Shown one piece after another: positions 35,582-43,306 of a stretch of 64,000 bases of DNA. Numbering within the stretch: position 1 is the stretch's first letter; each line of letters opens with the position of its first letter. This stretch comes from Sphingomonas sp. G-3-2-10 (lineage in GTDB: Bacteria; Pseudomonadota; Alphaproteobacteria; Sphingomonadales; Sphingomonadaceae), in contig NZ_JABBFY010000001.1 of assembly GCF_012927115.1 (NCBI RefSeq), positions 186,001-250,000 on the forward strand, given 5' to 3'. The position numbers and the translations under genes were made by a program. A model generated the notes under the pieces. That model ran no database searches. It saw only the letters and a program-made list of their open reading frames with translations, and was not told the DNA's origin.

Positions 35582-36610
35582 GTGCCGAAACGGCTGATTT
35601 CCATCGAATTCGCGACTCTGCTCTATGCGCTTGCCTATCTGCCCTACGTGGTGATCACGCGGATGCTCGCGACCACCGCCGATCCGTCGCTCGGCCGCCC
35701 GCTGACGGGCCTCGAAATCCTGCCGGCGATGATGATCACCGGGGCGCTGGCGACCTATGCCTTCATGCTCTGGTCGGGCTGGGCGAAGGGCGTGAACCGG
35801 GTGCGGCTCGGCGGCGTTTCGATCCCGTTCGCGACGAAATGGACCTTCTGGTCGGGCGTGTTCACCGCGCTGATCCTGGTCACGGTGCCGCTGTCCTACA
35901 CGTTCGAGAATGTCAGCGTGCCGTTCATGCAGCTGCTGATGCGCGGCGATTTGCTGATCATCGCGCCGATCGTCGATTCGCTGTTCGGGCGGCGGGTGCG
36001 CTGGTGGTCGTGGACCGCGCTGCTGCTGGTTGGCGTGGCGATGCTGGTGAACTTCCAGGCGCGCGGCGGCCTTGGCCTGCCGCCGATCGCGATAGCGACC
36101 ATCCTACTCTATACATTCGGTTATTTCGGCCGCCTCTACATCATGTCGAAGGTGTCGAAGAATGACGATCCGGCGACGCTGCGCCGATTCTTCAGCGAGG
36201 AAAAGATCGTCGCCTTCCCGGTCGCGCTGATCGCGATGGGCGCGATCGCGGCGATCGGCGGCACCGAACAGGCGCGCGAGATGGCGTGGGGATTCACGCA
36301 GATCTGGAGCAACCCGCAGCTGATCTACATCGCGATCTGCGGCGCGATGGTGTGCCTGACCGGCGTCTTCTCGGCGATCATCCTGCTCGACGGGCGCGAG
36401 AACAGCTTCTGCGTCCCGCTGGAGCGTACCGCGAGCATCCTGGCCGGCGTGGCGGGATCGATCCTGCTCGCGCTGTGGCTGGGCGGGAAGATGCCGTCGA
36501 CGGCTGAGTTCTTCGGCGCCGGCGTGCTGATCGTCGCGCTCGTCATCCTGTCGCTCGCCCCGCGCAACGCCGCCCGGCGTGAAATGGCGAAGGAAGCGGT
36601 AAGCGAATGA
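35582..36610 (+). CDS. EamA/DMT-like integral membrane transporter
   Basis: 342 aa with about ten hydrophobic segments arranged as in drug/metabolite transporters. Segments such as NVSVPFMQLLMRGDLLIIAP and LLVGVAMLVNF resemble EamA-type carriers, though the protein is longer and less typical than the 300-aa norm. The start is a GTG with GGGAGAG seven bases upstream; the longer frame would run through the operator. Its stop codon TGA forms the first three bases of the next operator, and a P450 operon follows. Substrate unknown. Confidence 0.7.
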   Translation: MPKRLISIEFATLLYALAYLPYVVITRMLATTADPSLGRPLTGLEILPAMMITGALATYAFMLWSGWAKGVNRVRLGGVSIPFATKWTFWSGVFTALILVTVPLSYTFENVSVPFMQLLMRGDLLIIAPIVDSLFGRRVRWWSWTALLLVGVAMLVNFQARGGLGLPPIAIATILLYTFGYFGRLYIMSKVSKNDDPATLRRFFSEEKIVAFPVALIAMGAIAAIGGTEQAREMAWGFTQIWSNPQLIYIAICGAMVCLTGVFSAIILLDGRENSFCVPLERTASILAGVAGSILLALWLGGKMPSTAEFFGAGVLIVALVILSLAPRNAARREMAKEAVSE

Positions 36611-36621
36611 TAGCGCTTTCA
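36608..36621. promoter_or_regulatory. LacI-type operator candidate (P450-PhyH-CapA promoter), best match
   Basis: TGATAGCGCTTTCA matches TGAAAGCGCTTTCA at 13 of 14 positions. It begins with the EamA stop codon and lies 30 bp before the P450 start, a position where a repressor would block transcription. Confidence 0.65.
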
Positions 36622-36651
36622 AACATTCTCATCATGCAACGGGGGAAGTAG

Positions 36652-37839
36652 ATGTCGAACCGTGAAGCCAGCCAGGATTTCGATCCGCTGCAGCCCGAAG
36701 TCTTTGGCAGCGCGCATGAGGATTATGCGCGGCTGCGGCGCGAATGCCCCGTGGCGCATACCGATGCCTGGGGCGGCTTCTGGGCGCTGATGCGCTATGA
36801 CGACGTCAAGCGCGCCGCGTCGGACGCGAAGACGTACATCACCTCGGTCCAGAACGTGGTGCCGCGCGTGGCCTTTACCGGGCGGCGGCCGCCGCTCCAT
36901 CTCGATCCGCCCGAGCACACGCCCTATCGCCGCGCACTCAATCCGCTGCTGTCTATGGAGCGGTCCGAAGCGCTGGTGGAGACGACGCGGGTGTTCGTCA
37001 CCGATCTGCTCGACCCGATGGTGGCGAAGGGCGGCGGCGATGTGTGCGAGGAATTCGCCAGCCATCTGCCGGTGCAGGTGTTCGGCGCGTGGATGAAGAT
37101 GCCCGACGATCTGCTCGGTACGCTGCACGAGGCGGGGCAGGCGTTCATCATGGCGGTGCGTTCGGCCCAGCCGGATTCGATGAAGGTGACGAGCCTGCGC
37201 CTCTACGAAATGGCGCGCGACCTGATCGAGCGGCGCAAGGCCACCCCGATGGACCCGGTCGAGGACCCGACCAGCGCCCTGCTGGCGGCGCGCGACGCCA
37301 ATGGCGATCGGCTGCCCGACGAGATGATCCTCGGCACGGTGCGGCAGGTGCTGGTGGTCGGCATCGTCGCGCCGACGGTGCTGATGGGCAGCATCGCGGT
37401 GCATCTGTCGCGCGATCCCGAACTGCAATCGCGGCTGCGCGCGGATCGCTTGCTGGTGCCGGCCGCGCTGGAGGAATTCCTTCGGCTATATTCGCCTTAT
37501 CGCGGCTTTGCGCGGACGGCGACCTGTCCGGTGACGCTGCACGGGCGGACGATCCCCGAAGGCGATCCGATCGCGCTGGTCTATGCCTCCGCCAATCGAG
37601 ACGAAAGCGTGTTCCCCGATGGCGGCGCGTTCGTGATGGACCGGCCGAACATCGCCGAACATCTCGCCTTCGGGCGCGGGCCGCACAACTGTCCGGGCGT
37701 CCATCTCGGCCGGATGCAGCTTCGCGTCGCGCTGGAAGAACTGCTGGCGCGCACCAGCGGCTTCGAGCTGGCGGGCGAACCGGTCGTCGCGCCCTTTCCC
37801 GAGATCGGGGCGATCTCTGTGCCACTGAGGTTCCTGTGA
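36652..37839 (+). CDS. Cytochrome P450 (second), atypical I-helix
   Basis: 395 aa. The heme loop AFGRGPHNCPGVHLGR (C347) and ExxR (E275 to R278) are intact. The I-helix, where most P450s have an AGxD/ET motif that protonates bound oxygen, reads VLVVGIVAPTVL (233-244): the acidic residue and the following Thr are both missing. Such changes are known in P450s that use substrate groups for proton delivery or work as peroxygenases. It is followed by a PhyH dioxygenase (11-bp gap) and a CapA-like gene. A LacI-type operator precedes it. Substrate unknown. Confidence 0.88.
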   Translation: MSNREASQDFDPLQPEVFGSAHEDYARLRRECPVAHTDAWGGFWALMRYDDVKRAASDAKTYITSVQNVVPRVAFTGRRPPLHLDPPEHTPYRRALNPLLSMERSEALVETTRVFVTDLLDPMVAKGGGDVCEEFASHLPVQVFGAWMKMPDDLLGTLHEAGQAFIMAVRSAQPDSMKVTSLRLYEMARDLIERRKATPMDPVEDPTSALLAARDANGDRLPDEMILGTVRQVLVVGIVAPTVLMGSIAVHLSRDPELQSRLRADRLLVPAALEEFLRLYSPYRGFARTATCPVTLHGRTIPEGDPIALVYASANRDESVFPDGGAFVMDRPNIAEHLAFGRGPHNCPGVHLGRMQLRVALEELLARTSGFELAGEPVVAPFPEIGAISVPLRFL

Positions 37840-37850
37840 CGGAGGTTGCG

Positions 37851-38618
37851 ATGATCACTCCGGATCAGATCGCCCGATACGACGCCGATGGCGCCATCAT
37901 GCTGCCGGGGCTGTTCACCGGCTGGGTGGATCGCCTGCGCGAAGCGACCGAACGGGCAATTTCGAACGAAAGCGCGCGCTCGACCGAAGGCTTCACCCGC
38001 AATCGCGACATGTGGATGACCGATCCGGACTTCCGCGCCTTCGTGTTCGAATCTCCCGCGGCGGAACTGGCCCGCACGATGATGCGCAGCAGCAGCGCGC
38101 GGCTCTATTTCGATCATCTGTTCGTCAAGGAACCCGGCGCGCAGGCGCCGACGCCGTGGCATCAGGACATGCCCTATTGGCCGGCAAAGGGCGGGCAAAT
38201 CGTGTCGATATGGCTCGCGCTCGACGATGTGACGCGCGAGACCAGCGGTCTCGCCTATGTTCGCGGATCGCACCTGACGGGCAAGAGCTACAAGCCGATC
38301 GGGTTCAGCGACGGCAAGGTGTCGATGGCGTCGGTCGACGAAGATGTGCTGCCCGACATCGACGCCGATCCGGGTGCGTACGAGTTTCTCGATTGGGACA
38401 TGAAGGCGGGAGATTGCCTGGTGCATAATAGTTTCGCGATCCACGGCGCGAGCGGCAATTCGAGCCTGAGCGTGCGGCGGCGGGCGCTGTCGACGCGCTG
38501 GGCAAATGCGGACGTGCGGTTCGATCCGCGACCGGGCACCGATCCGGTGCTGGCCAGCGCGCCGCTGGAAGCCGGCGCGCTGCTTTCGGGCGAGCGCTTT
38601 CCGCTGGTGATCGGCTGA
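37851..38618 (+). CDS. PhyH-family Fe(II)/2-oxoglutarate dioxygenase (second)
   Basis: 255 aa. Facial triad H104 and D106 (TPWHQDMPYW) with H198 (NSFAIHGASGN) and Arg residues at 209-211 for 2-oxoglutarate. GGAGG six bases before the ATG at 37851 fixes the start. It resembles the dioxygenase at 39717-40535 closely in motif order (MITxDQI at the N terminus, WHQDxPYW, SHxxGK, HGAxGN), so the two are homologues. Both are paired with a P450. Likely roles are hydroxylation or oxidative demethylation of one substrate in sequence with the P450; this is inference. Confidence 0.87.
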   Translation: MITPDQIARYDADGAIMLPGLFTGWVDRLREATERAISNESARSTEGFTRNRDMWMTDPDFRAFVFESPAAELARTMMRSSSARLYFDHLFVKEPGAQAPTPWHQDMPYWPAKGGQIVSIWLALDDVTRETSGLAYVRGSHLTGKSYKPIGFSDGKVSMASVDEDVLPDIDADPGAYEFLDWDMKAGDCLVHNSFAIHGASGNSSLSVRRRALSTRWANADVRFDPRPGTDPVLASAPLEAGALLSGERFPLVIG

Positions 38619-39727
38619 TGGCTGTCCTGATCGCTGTGGGCGATATCGGCCCCAATCGCCCGGAGCCGAGCCAGTGCTTCGACCTGTCGCGCGATCTGCT
38701 GCAGAGCGGCGACATCACCTTCACCCAGCTCGAGTGCAATCTGACGAACCGCGGCGCGCGGCTGCCGCAGGTGCGGCATACGCATCGCTCGCCGCCCGAG
38801 ACTGCGGTGGATATCGCAGGGGCCGGGTTCGATGTGGTGTCGTTCGCGGGCAATCACTGCATGGACTGGGGCGCGGAGGCGTTCTTCGATACGATCGGCG
38901 CTCTGAAGGGCGCGGGGATGGACGTGGTCGGCGTGGGCGCCGACATCGCCGAGGCGCGGGTGCCGGTGATCCGCGACGTGGACGACGTACGCGTCGCATT
39001 CCTTGCCGCGTCGTCGATCCTGCCGATGGGCTTCTGGGCCGATGCGAAGCGCGCCGGGTGCGTGCCGATGCGTGCGCACACGCTGTACGAGCAGATCGAG
39101 CATGACCAGCCGGGCACACCCGCGCGCATCCACAGCTTCGCGCATCGCGAGGATCTGGCGGCGCTGGTGGCGGACGTGAAGGCGGCGCGCGAGCGAGCGG
39201 ACGTGGTGATCGTCTCGCTCCACTGGGGCATCCATTTCGTGCCCGCGACCATCGCCGACTATCAGCGCGAGGTCGGCCATGCGCTGATCGACGCCGGCGC
39301 GGACCTGATCCTGGGCCACCATGCGCATATCCTGAAGGGCGTGGAGATGTATCGCGGCAAGGCGATCTTCCACTCTATCGGCAATTTCGCAATCGACCTG
39401 CCGATGACGCCCGAACATGCGCAGGGGAAGGGGTTCAAGGAAGTGCAGGCGCTGTCGCCGGGATGGGAACCGGACTTCGACAGCCTGTACAACTTTCCGC
39501 CGGATTCACGGATGACGATGTTCGTCCGGGCTGAGCTGACGAAGGGTGGGCTCGGCGATCTGGCCTTCAAGCCGGCGTGGATCAATTCCAACGCCCAGCC
39601 CGCGCCGCTGGAGTCCGGTGACGAGCGCTTCGCGAAGGTGGCGGACTATGTGCGCTGGTGTTCGGCGGAAGCGGGTCTCCCCGTCAGCCTGACGACCGAC
39701 GGGGAGTGGGTACGCGTTACTGGATGA
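38618..39727 (+). CDS. CapA-type metallophosphatase-fold protein
   Basis: 369 aa, similar to the CapA/PgsA poly-gamma-glutamate synthesis family with a calcineurin-like fold. The motifs VGDIGPN, GFDVVSFAGNHCMDWG, VVIVSLHWGIHFVP and LILGHHAHILKGVEMYRGKA are clear. No signal peptide is seen, so it is probably cytoplasmic, unlike capsule-linked CapA. It is coupled to the PhyH gene by TGATG. The other capsule genes are absent, so a hydrolase acting in the P450-PhyH pathway is more likely than polymer synthesis. Its last 11 nt overlap the convergent PhyH gene. Confidence 0.8.
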   Translation: MAVLIAVGDIGPNRPEPSQCFDLSRDLLQSGDITFTQLECNLTNRGARLPQVRHTHRSPPETAVDIAGAGFDVVSFAGNHCMDWGAEAFFDTIGALKGAGMDVVGVGADIAEARVPVIRDVDDVRVAFLAASSILPMGFWADAKRAGCVPMRAHTLYEQIEHDQPGTPARIHSFAHREDLAALVADVKAARERADVVIVSLHWGIHFVPATIADYQREVGHALIDAGADLILGHHAHILKGVEMYRGKAIFHSIGNFAIDLPMTPEHAQGKGFKEVQALSPGWEPDFDSLYNFPPDSRMTMFVRAELTKGGLGDLAFKPAWINSNAQPAPLESGDERFAKVADYVRWCSAEAGLPVSLTTDGEWVRVTG

Positions 39728-40535
39728 CGACCGGGAACAGATCCGAGTCCATCGGTTCGCCCGGCGCGGCCGGAGCGAATTCGCGGAGCCAGCCGAACTT
39801 GTCGCCGCGCAGGAAATTGCCCGGACGATCCTCGAAATAGGCGTCCGCGCCGGTCCAGCGGGTCGCCAGCGCGCGGCGGCGCTGGTCGGCGGTGGCGTTG
39901 CCCGGCGCGCCGTGGAGCGTGCGGGCGTGATGTACGAAGACGTCGCCGGGTTCGAGGATGCCGGTGACGAACTCGAAATCCTGCGGGCGGCCGTCGATAT
40001 CGGGTGCTTCCTCGAGCGCGGCGGTTTCGCCGTCCTGCTCGCGCGGGCGGCTGCCGAAGGATCGGGGGCGGTAGAGCTTGCCCCATTTATGCGATCCCTT
40101 GACGTAGGTGACGACGCCATTGTCGGGCGTGGCGCGATCGAACGGCACCCAGACCGACACGACCTGCCACCCGCCGACGCACCAATAGGGCAGGTCCTGA
40201 TGCCAGGGCGTCACCGCCGCGGTGCCGGGCTCCTTCACCAGCAACTGCTCGTAGAAGAAATTGACCTTCTTCGATCGCATCATCTCGCCGGCGAGGCCCG
40301 CCAGCGGAGACTCGAAGATGAAGGCGCGGAATTCGGGATTGTGCCGCCACAGGAAGAAGTCGCCATAGAAACGGCCGCCGCCTTCGCCGGTCATGTTCGA
40401 GGAAAGGCCGCCGGGATCGGCCATCACCGTGTCGATCGCGGTGCGCATCCGGTCGATCCAGTGCGCGCCGATCACGTCGCGCAGGATGATCGCGCCGTCG
40501 CGCTCGAACTGCTGGATCTGGTCTTCGGTGATCAT
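39717..40535 (-). CDS. PhyH-family Fe(II)/2-oxoglutarate dioxygenase (third)
   Basis: 272 aa from the ATG at 40535, which overlaps the P450 stop by 4 nt. Triad H112 and D114 (TPWHQDLPYW) with H208 (HARTLHGAPGN) and an Arg run after it (DQRRRALATRW). It is a paralogue of the PhyH protein at 37851-38618. This P450-dioxygenase pair faces the other pair across the CapA-like gene. A joint two-step oxidation is inferred from coupling. Confidence 0.87.
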   Translation of the reverse strand: MITEDQIQQFERDGAIILRDVIGAHWIDRMRTAIDTVMADPGGLSSNMTGEGGGRFYGDFFLWRHNPEFRAFIFESPLAGLAGEMMRSKKVNFFYEQLLVKEPGTAAVTPWHQDLPYWCVGGWQVVSVWVPFDRATPDNGVVTYVKGSHKWGKLYRPRSFGSRPREQDGETAALEEAPDIDGRPQDFEFVTGILEPGDVFVHHARTLHGAPGNATADQRRRALATRWTGADAYFEDRPGNFLRGDKFGWLREFAPAAPGEPMDSDLFPVVIQ

Positions 40536-41704
40536 TTCGCGGGCTCGAGCACGAGAGGAAGATTGACCACGCCCATGCGGTGGAAGCGGGCGCGTTTCGC
40601 CGGGGCTTCGAGCGCGAAATGGCCGGTGAGCGCGAACAGCTCTTCCATCGCCACCCGCATCTCCATCCGGGCCATCGGCGCGCCGAGGCAGGTATGGATG
40701 CCGTGGCCGAAGGCTAGGTGGCGATTGGGCTTGCGGTCGAGGATGATCTTGTCCGGCTGCGGAAATGCCTCTGGATCGCGGTTGGCCGCGGCCCAGAACA
40801 TGCCGAGCCGATCGCCGGCCTTTACCGGGCAGCCGCCCAGCGTCGTGTCGCGGGTGGCGACGCGGGGCATTTCCTGCACCGGGGTGTCGGCGCGGAGGAT
40901 CTCCTCGGCGGCGGCCGGGATGCGCGACAGGTCGCTGCGGAGCAGGGCCTGATCCTCGGGGTGCTCGGCCAGGTGCAGGATCATGTTGCCGATCGCGCTG
41001 GTGGTCGAATTGTGGCCCGCGGAAATCAGGATGCGCAGCGTGCGGGCGATCGTGTCGTCGTCCATCGCTTCGCCGCCAACGCGCGCGGCGAGCAGGGCGG
41101 CGGCGATATCCTCCTCCGGGTGACGCGGATGGGCGCGGCGGTCGGCGATCATGGTGTGGGCATATTCGATGATCCGGGCGTGGCCGGCATCGGCGATGGC
41201 CTCTTCGGCGGGGTCTTCGGAATCCTTGAGCAGCGTATGTTCGGACCATTCCTTGATCTGGCCCCAGCTGTTCCCGTCGATGTTGAGCAGCGCGCACAGG
41301 CCGAGCGCGGGAAGGGGGTAGCTGTAGCCCTGCGCCAGATCGCCCCGGCCCGCCGCGACCATCGGCGTGAGCAGTTCGCGGGCGTTGCGGCGAACGATCG
41401 GCTCCAGCTCCGCCATGCGCTTCGGCGTGAAGAACACCGCCAGCATCCGGCGATAGTCGCGATGCTCGGGCGGATCATATTCCAGCGGCGGCATCGGCTT
41501 GGCGTAGCGGCTTTGCAGGCCGTTGCTGAACCGCTCGGGATCGCTCGCCGCCTCGACCACATCGGCATAGCGCAGCACGTCCCACTGGCCGCCATGCCGT
41601 CCGGCGCGGGCCATCGGACATCGCGCGCGCTGGTCCGCCATCTGGGCGTAACGCGCGGGCACGTCCTGCTCGATCGTGGGGTCCCAGTCGGGTTGTGTCG
41701 CCAT
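40532..41704 (-). CDS. Cytochrome P450 (third)
   Basis: 390 aa. Complete P450 motifs: I-helix SAGHNST (228-234), ExxR E268 to R271, heme loop FGHGIHTCLGAPMAR with C339. Unlike the second P450 it has the Thr of the oxygen-activation motif, with Asn in the acidic position. The ribosome site AAGGAGAGG precedes the ATG. It is coupled to a PhyH dioxygenase. No ferredoxin or reductase gene is nearby, so redox partners must be shared from elsewhere. Confidence 0.9.
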   Translation of the reverse strand: MATQPDWDPTIEQDVPARYAQMADQRARCPMARAGRHGGQWDVLRYADVVEAASDPERFSNGLQSRYAKPMPPLEYDPPEHRDYRRMLAVFFTPKRMAELEPIVRRNARELLTPMVAAGRGDLAQGYSYPLPALGLCALLNIDGNSWGQIKEWSEHTLLKDSEDPAEEAIADAGHARIIEYAHTMIADRRAHPRHPEEDIAAALLAARVGGEAMDDDTIARTLRILISAGHNSTTSAIGNMILHLAEHPEDQALLRSDLSRIPAAAEEILRADTPVQEMPRVATRDTTLGGCPVKAGDRLGMFWAAANRDPEAFPQPDKIILDRKPNRHLAFGHGIHTCLGAPMARMEMRVAMEELFALTGHFALEAPAKRARFHRMGVVNLPLVLEPAK

Positions 41705-41785
41705 GCTGCCTCTCCTTGATTTTGAGAGAGGTTAAACCCGGCCTTTGCCGAGGCGATAACAGTCAGTTGCTATGGGGGGTATAAG

Positions 41786-42202
41786 CTAATCGTGTATCCG
41801 GCGGAGGAGGGCGGTGAGTTGCTTCACCTCGGCCGCGCTGAACTTGCCTTTCAGCCATGCTTCGTGCGTGGCGATGGCCTTGCGCGCTTCGGCCAGCGCA
41901 GTTTCGCCCTCGCTCGACAACGTGAAGGCGACGCGCCGCTTGTCGCCTTCGGCATGGCCGCGGACCAGAAAGCCGCGGCGTTCGAGAGCATGGACGATCG
42001 CCATCGTCGTCGCGCGGTCCATCTGCAGCTTCGCGGCAAGATCGGTCTGGGCGATCCCTGGATGGTCGTGCGCCAGCCACAGCACCGATACCTGCTTCTG
42101 GGTCAGCTCCAGTTCGGCGAAGTGATCGGTGAAGTGGCGCAGCACCGCGCCGTGAGCGAGGCGCAGGTGCAGCCCTAGAACTTCGTCGAGATTATTCGGC
42201 AA
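41786..42202 (-). CDS. MarR family regulator next to vanA
   Basis: About 138 aa. The winged HTH is clear (GIAQTDLAAKLQMDRATTMA, then IVHALERRGFLVRGHAEGDK with KRRV in the wing). The start is uncertain: a TTG at 42202 has AAGGAA upstream and overlaps the vanA end slightly, while an ATG at 42262 has no ribosome site and would overlap more. It lies directly downstream of the Rieske gene on the same strand. I infer control of vanA and perhaps of the divergent MetE-like gene through the palindrome at 43254. Confidence 0.78.
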   Translation of the reverse strand: MPNNLDEVLGLHLRLAHGAVLRHFTDHFAELELTQKQVSVLWLAHDHPGIAQTDLAAKLQMDRATTMAIVHALERRGFLVRGHAEGDKRRVAFTLSSEGETALAEARKAIATHEAWLKGKFSAAEVKQLTALLRRIHD

Positions 42203-43220
42203 GCGCGGGTTCCTTGGCGAGACGATCGATGATCCTTCTCGCGCGAACCCCGCCCTGGTCAATCGAATAGGCGCGCAGCTTCATGTCGGGATTGGCGTTC
42301 ATCGAACGCTGCTGGGCCTCGAGCACCTCGACATCCTCGTTGAACACCTGGCCTTGCTGCGCCTTGAAGCGGGCGGTGAAGCCGGTGTCGTGGATGTCGA
42401 AGTTGCGCGCCATGCCCCAGAAATAATGGGTCGTGGTCTCGGACTCCGGCGTCATCGCGTCGATCACCATGCCGCGCACGCCCTGATCATGCTTTTCCGG
42501 CGTGGCGCCCGCGCCGACCGGGGCGACGCCGACATCGATCAGCACCGAGGAGGGCGGGAGGAAGTGGCAGATCTGCCAGCGGTCGACCGGCCCCTCCGAA
42601 CGCAGCGCATCGCGCCAGAAGGGCGGCGGCTCGATGCCCGGCATCCAGCGGCGGACGATCACTTCGTCGCCTCGCGTTTCGGTTTCGAGCGGGCTTTCGT
42701 TGATCTCATGCTGGCCGATCGACCCCGAATGGACATAGGTTTCGTGGGTCAGGTCCATCAGGTTGTCGATAACCAGACGATAGTCGCAGGCGATGTGACT
42801 GTAGCCTCCGTCGAAGGTCCAGCCCGGCGTGCTGCACGGCCAGAAATCGGGGATCAGATCGGGATCGGCCTTCGCCGCTTCGCCGATCCAGATCCAGACA
42901 TAGCGATGCCGCTCGACGATGGGATAAGCGGTGGCGCAGATCGATTTGTTCACCCGCTCGGACTTGACCGGCATCTCCTCGGCCACCCCATCCGGCCCGA
43001 CCTTGAGCCCGTGATAGCGGCAGCGGATCGAATCGCCTTCCTTGATCCCCATCGACAGCGGCAGCAGCCGGTGCGGGCAGGCATCGCGCAGCGCGACGAC
43101 GCTGCGGTCGAGCTTGCGCCACAGCACGATCGGCTCGCCGCAGATGGTGCGGGCAAGCGGCGCGCGGTCGACTTCGCTGTCCCAGGCGGCGACGTACCAG
43201 CGATTGCGAACGAAGGTCAT
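42192..43220 (-). CDS. vanA: Rieske oxygenase, vanillate O-demethylase oxygenase subunit (VanA type)
   Basis: 342 aa. Rieske [2Fe-2S] ligands C48, H50, C67 and H70 (CPHRLLPLSMG, RCRYHG) and the mononuclear iron site NLMDLTHETYVH (H159 and H164) are visible. Length and motif spacing match VanA, which converts vanillate to protocatechuate and formaldehyde. Substrate range in this family includes syringate and related methoxybenzoates, so the assignment is probable but not certain. The reductase VanB is not present in the window. GAGGAG precedes the ATG at 43220; an upstream TTG is not needed. Confidence 0.85.
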   Translation of the reverse strand: MTFVRNRWYVAAWDSEVDRAPLARTICGEPIVLWRKLDRSVVALRDACPHRLLPLSMGIKEGDSIRCRYHGLKVGPDGVAEEMPVKSERVNKSICATAYPIVERHRYVWIWIGEAAKADPDLIPDFWPCSTPGWTFDGGYSHIACDYRLVIDNLMDLTHETYVHSGSIGQHEINESPLETETRGDEVIVRRWMPGIEPPPFWRDALRSEGPVDRWQICHFLPPSSVLIDVGVAPVGAGATPEKHDQGVRGMVIDAMTPESETTTHYFWGMARNFDIHDTGFTARFKAQQGQVFNEDVEVLEAQQRSMNANPDMKLRAYSIDQGGVRARRIIDRLAKEPALAE

Positions 43221-43253
43221 ACTCAAACTCCTCTGCCTCTTGACCGGGCCAAT

Positions 43254-43280
43254 ATATTTGTATGTAACACGTACAAATAT
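43254..43280. promoter_or_regulatory. Perfect 9-bp inverted repeat in the vanA/MetE-like divergent promoter
   Basis: ATATTTGTA (43254-43262) and TACAAATAT (43272-43280) pair perfectly around a 9-bp spacer, itself containing GTAACAC. It is centred in the 86-bp gap between the divergent vanA and MetE-like genes. This is the size of a MarR, TetR or GntR operator, and the adjacent MarR gene is the natural candidate to bind it. Confidence 0.75.
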
Positions 43281-43306
43281 TCACTCGTCAAGTGGGAGAG
43301 GGTCCA

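Noticed and set aside
38618..39727. Capsule (poly-gamma-glutamate) biosynthesis locus
   Set aside because: CapB and CapC are absent, and the protein has no signal peptide or membrane anchor. Only the CapA-type fold is supported.
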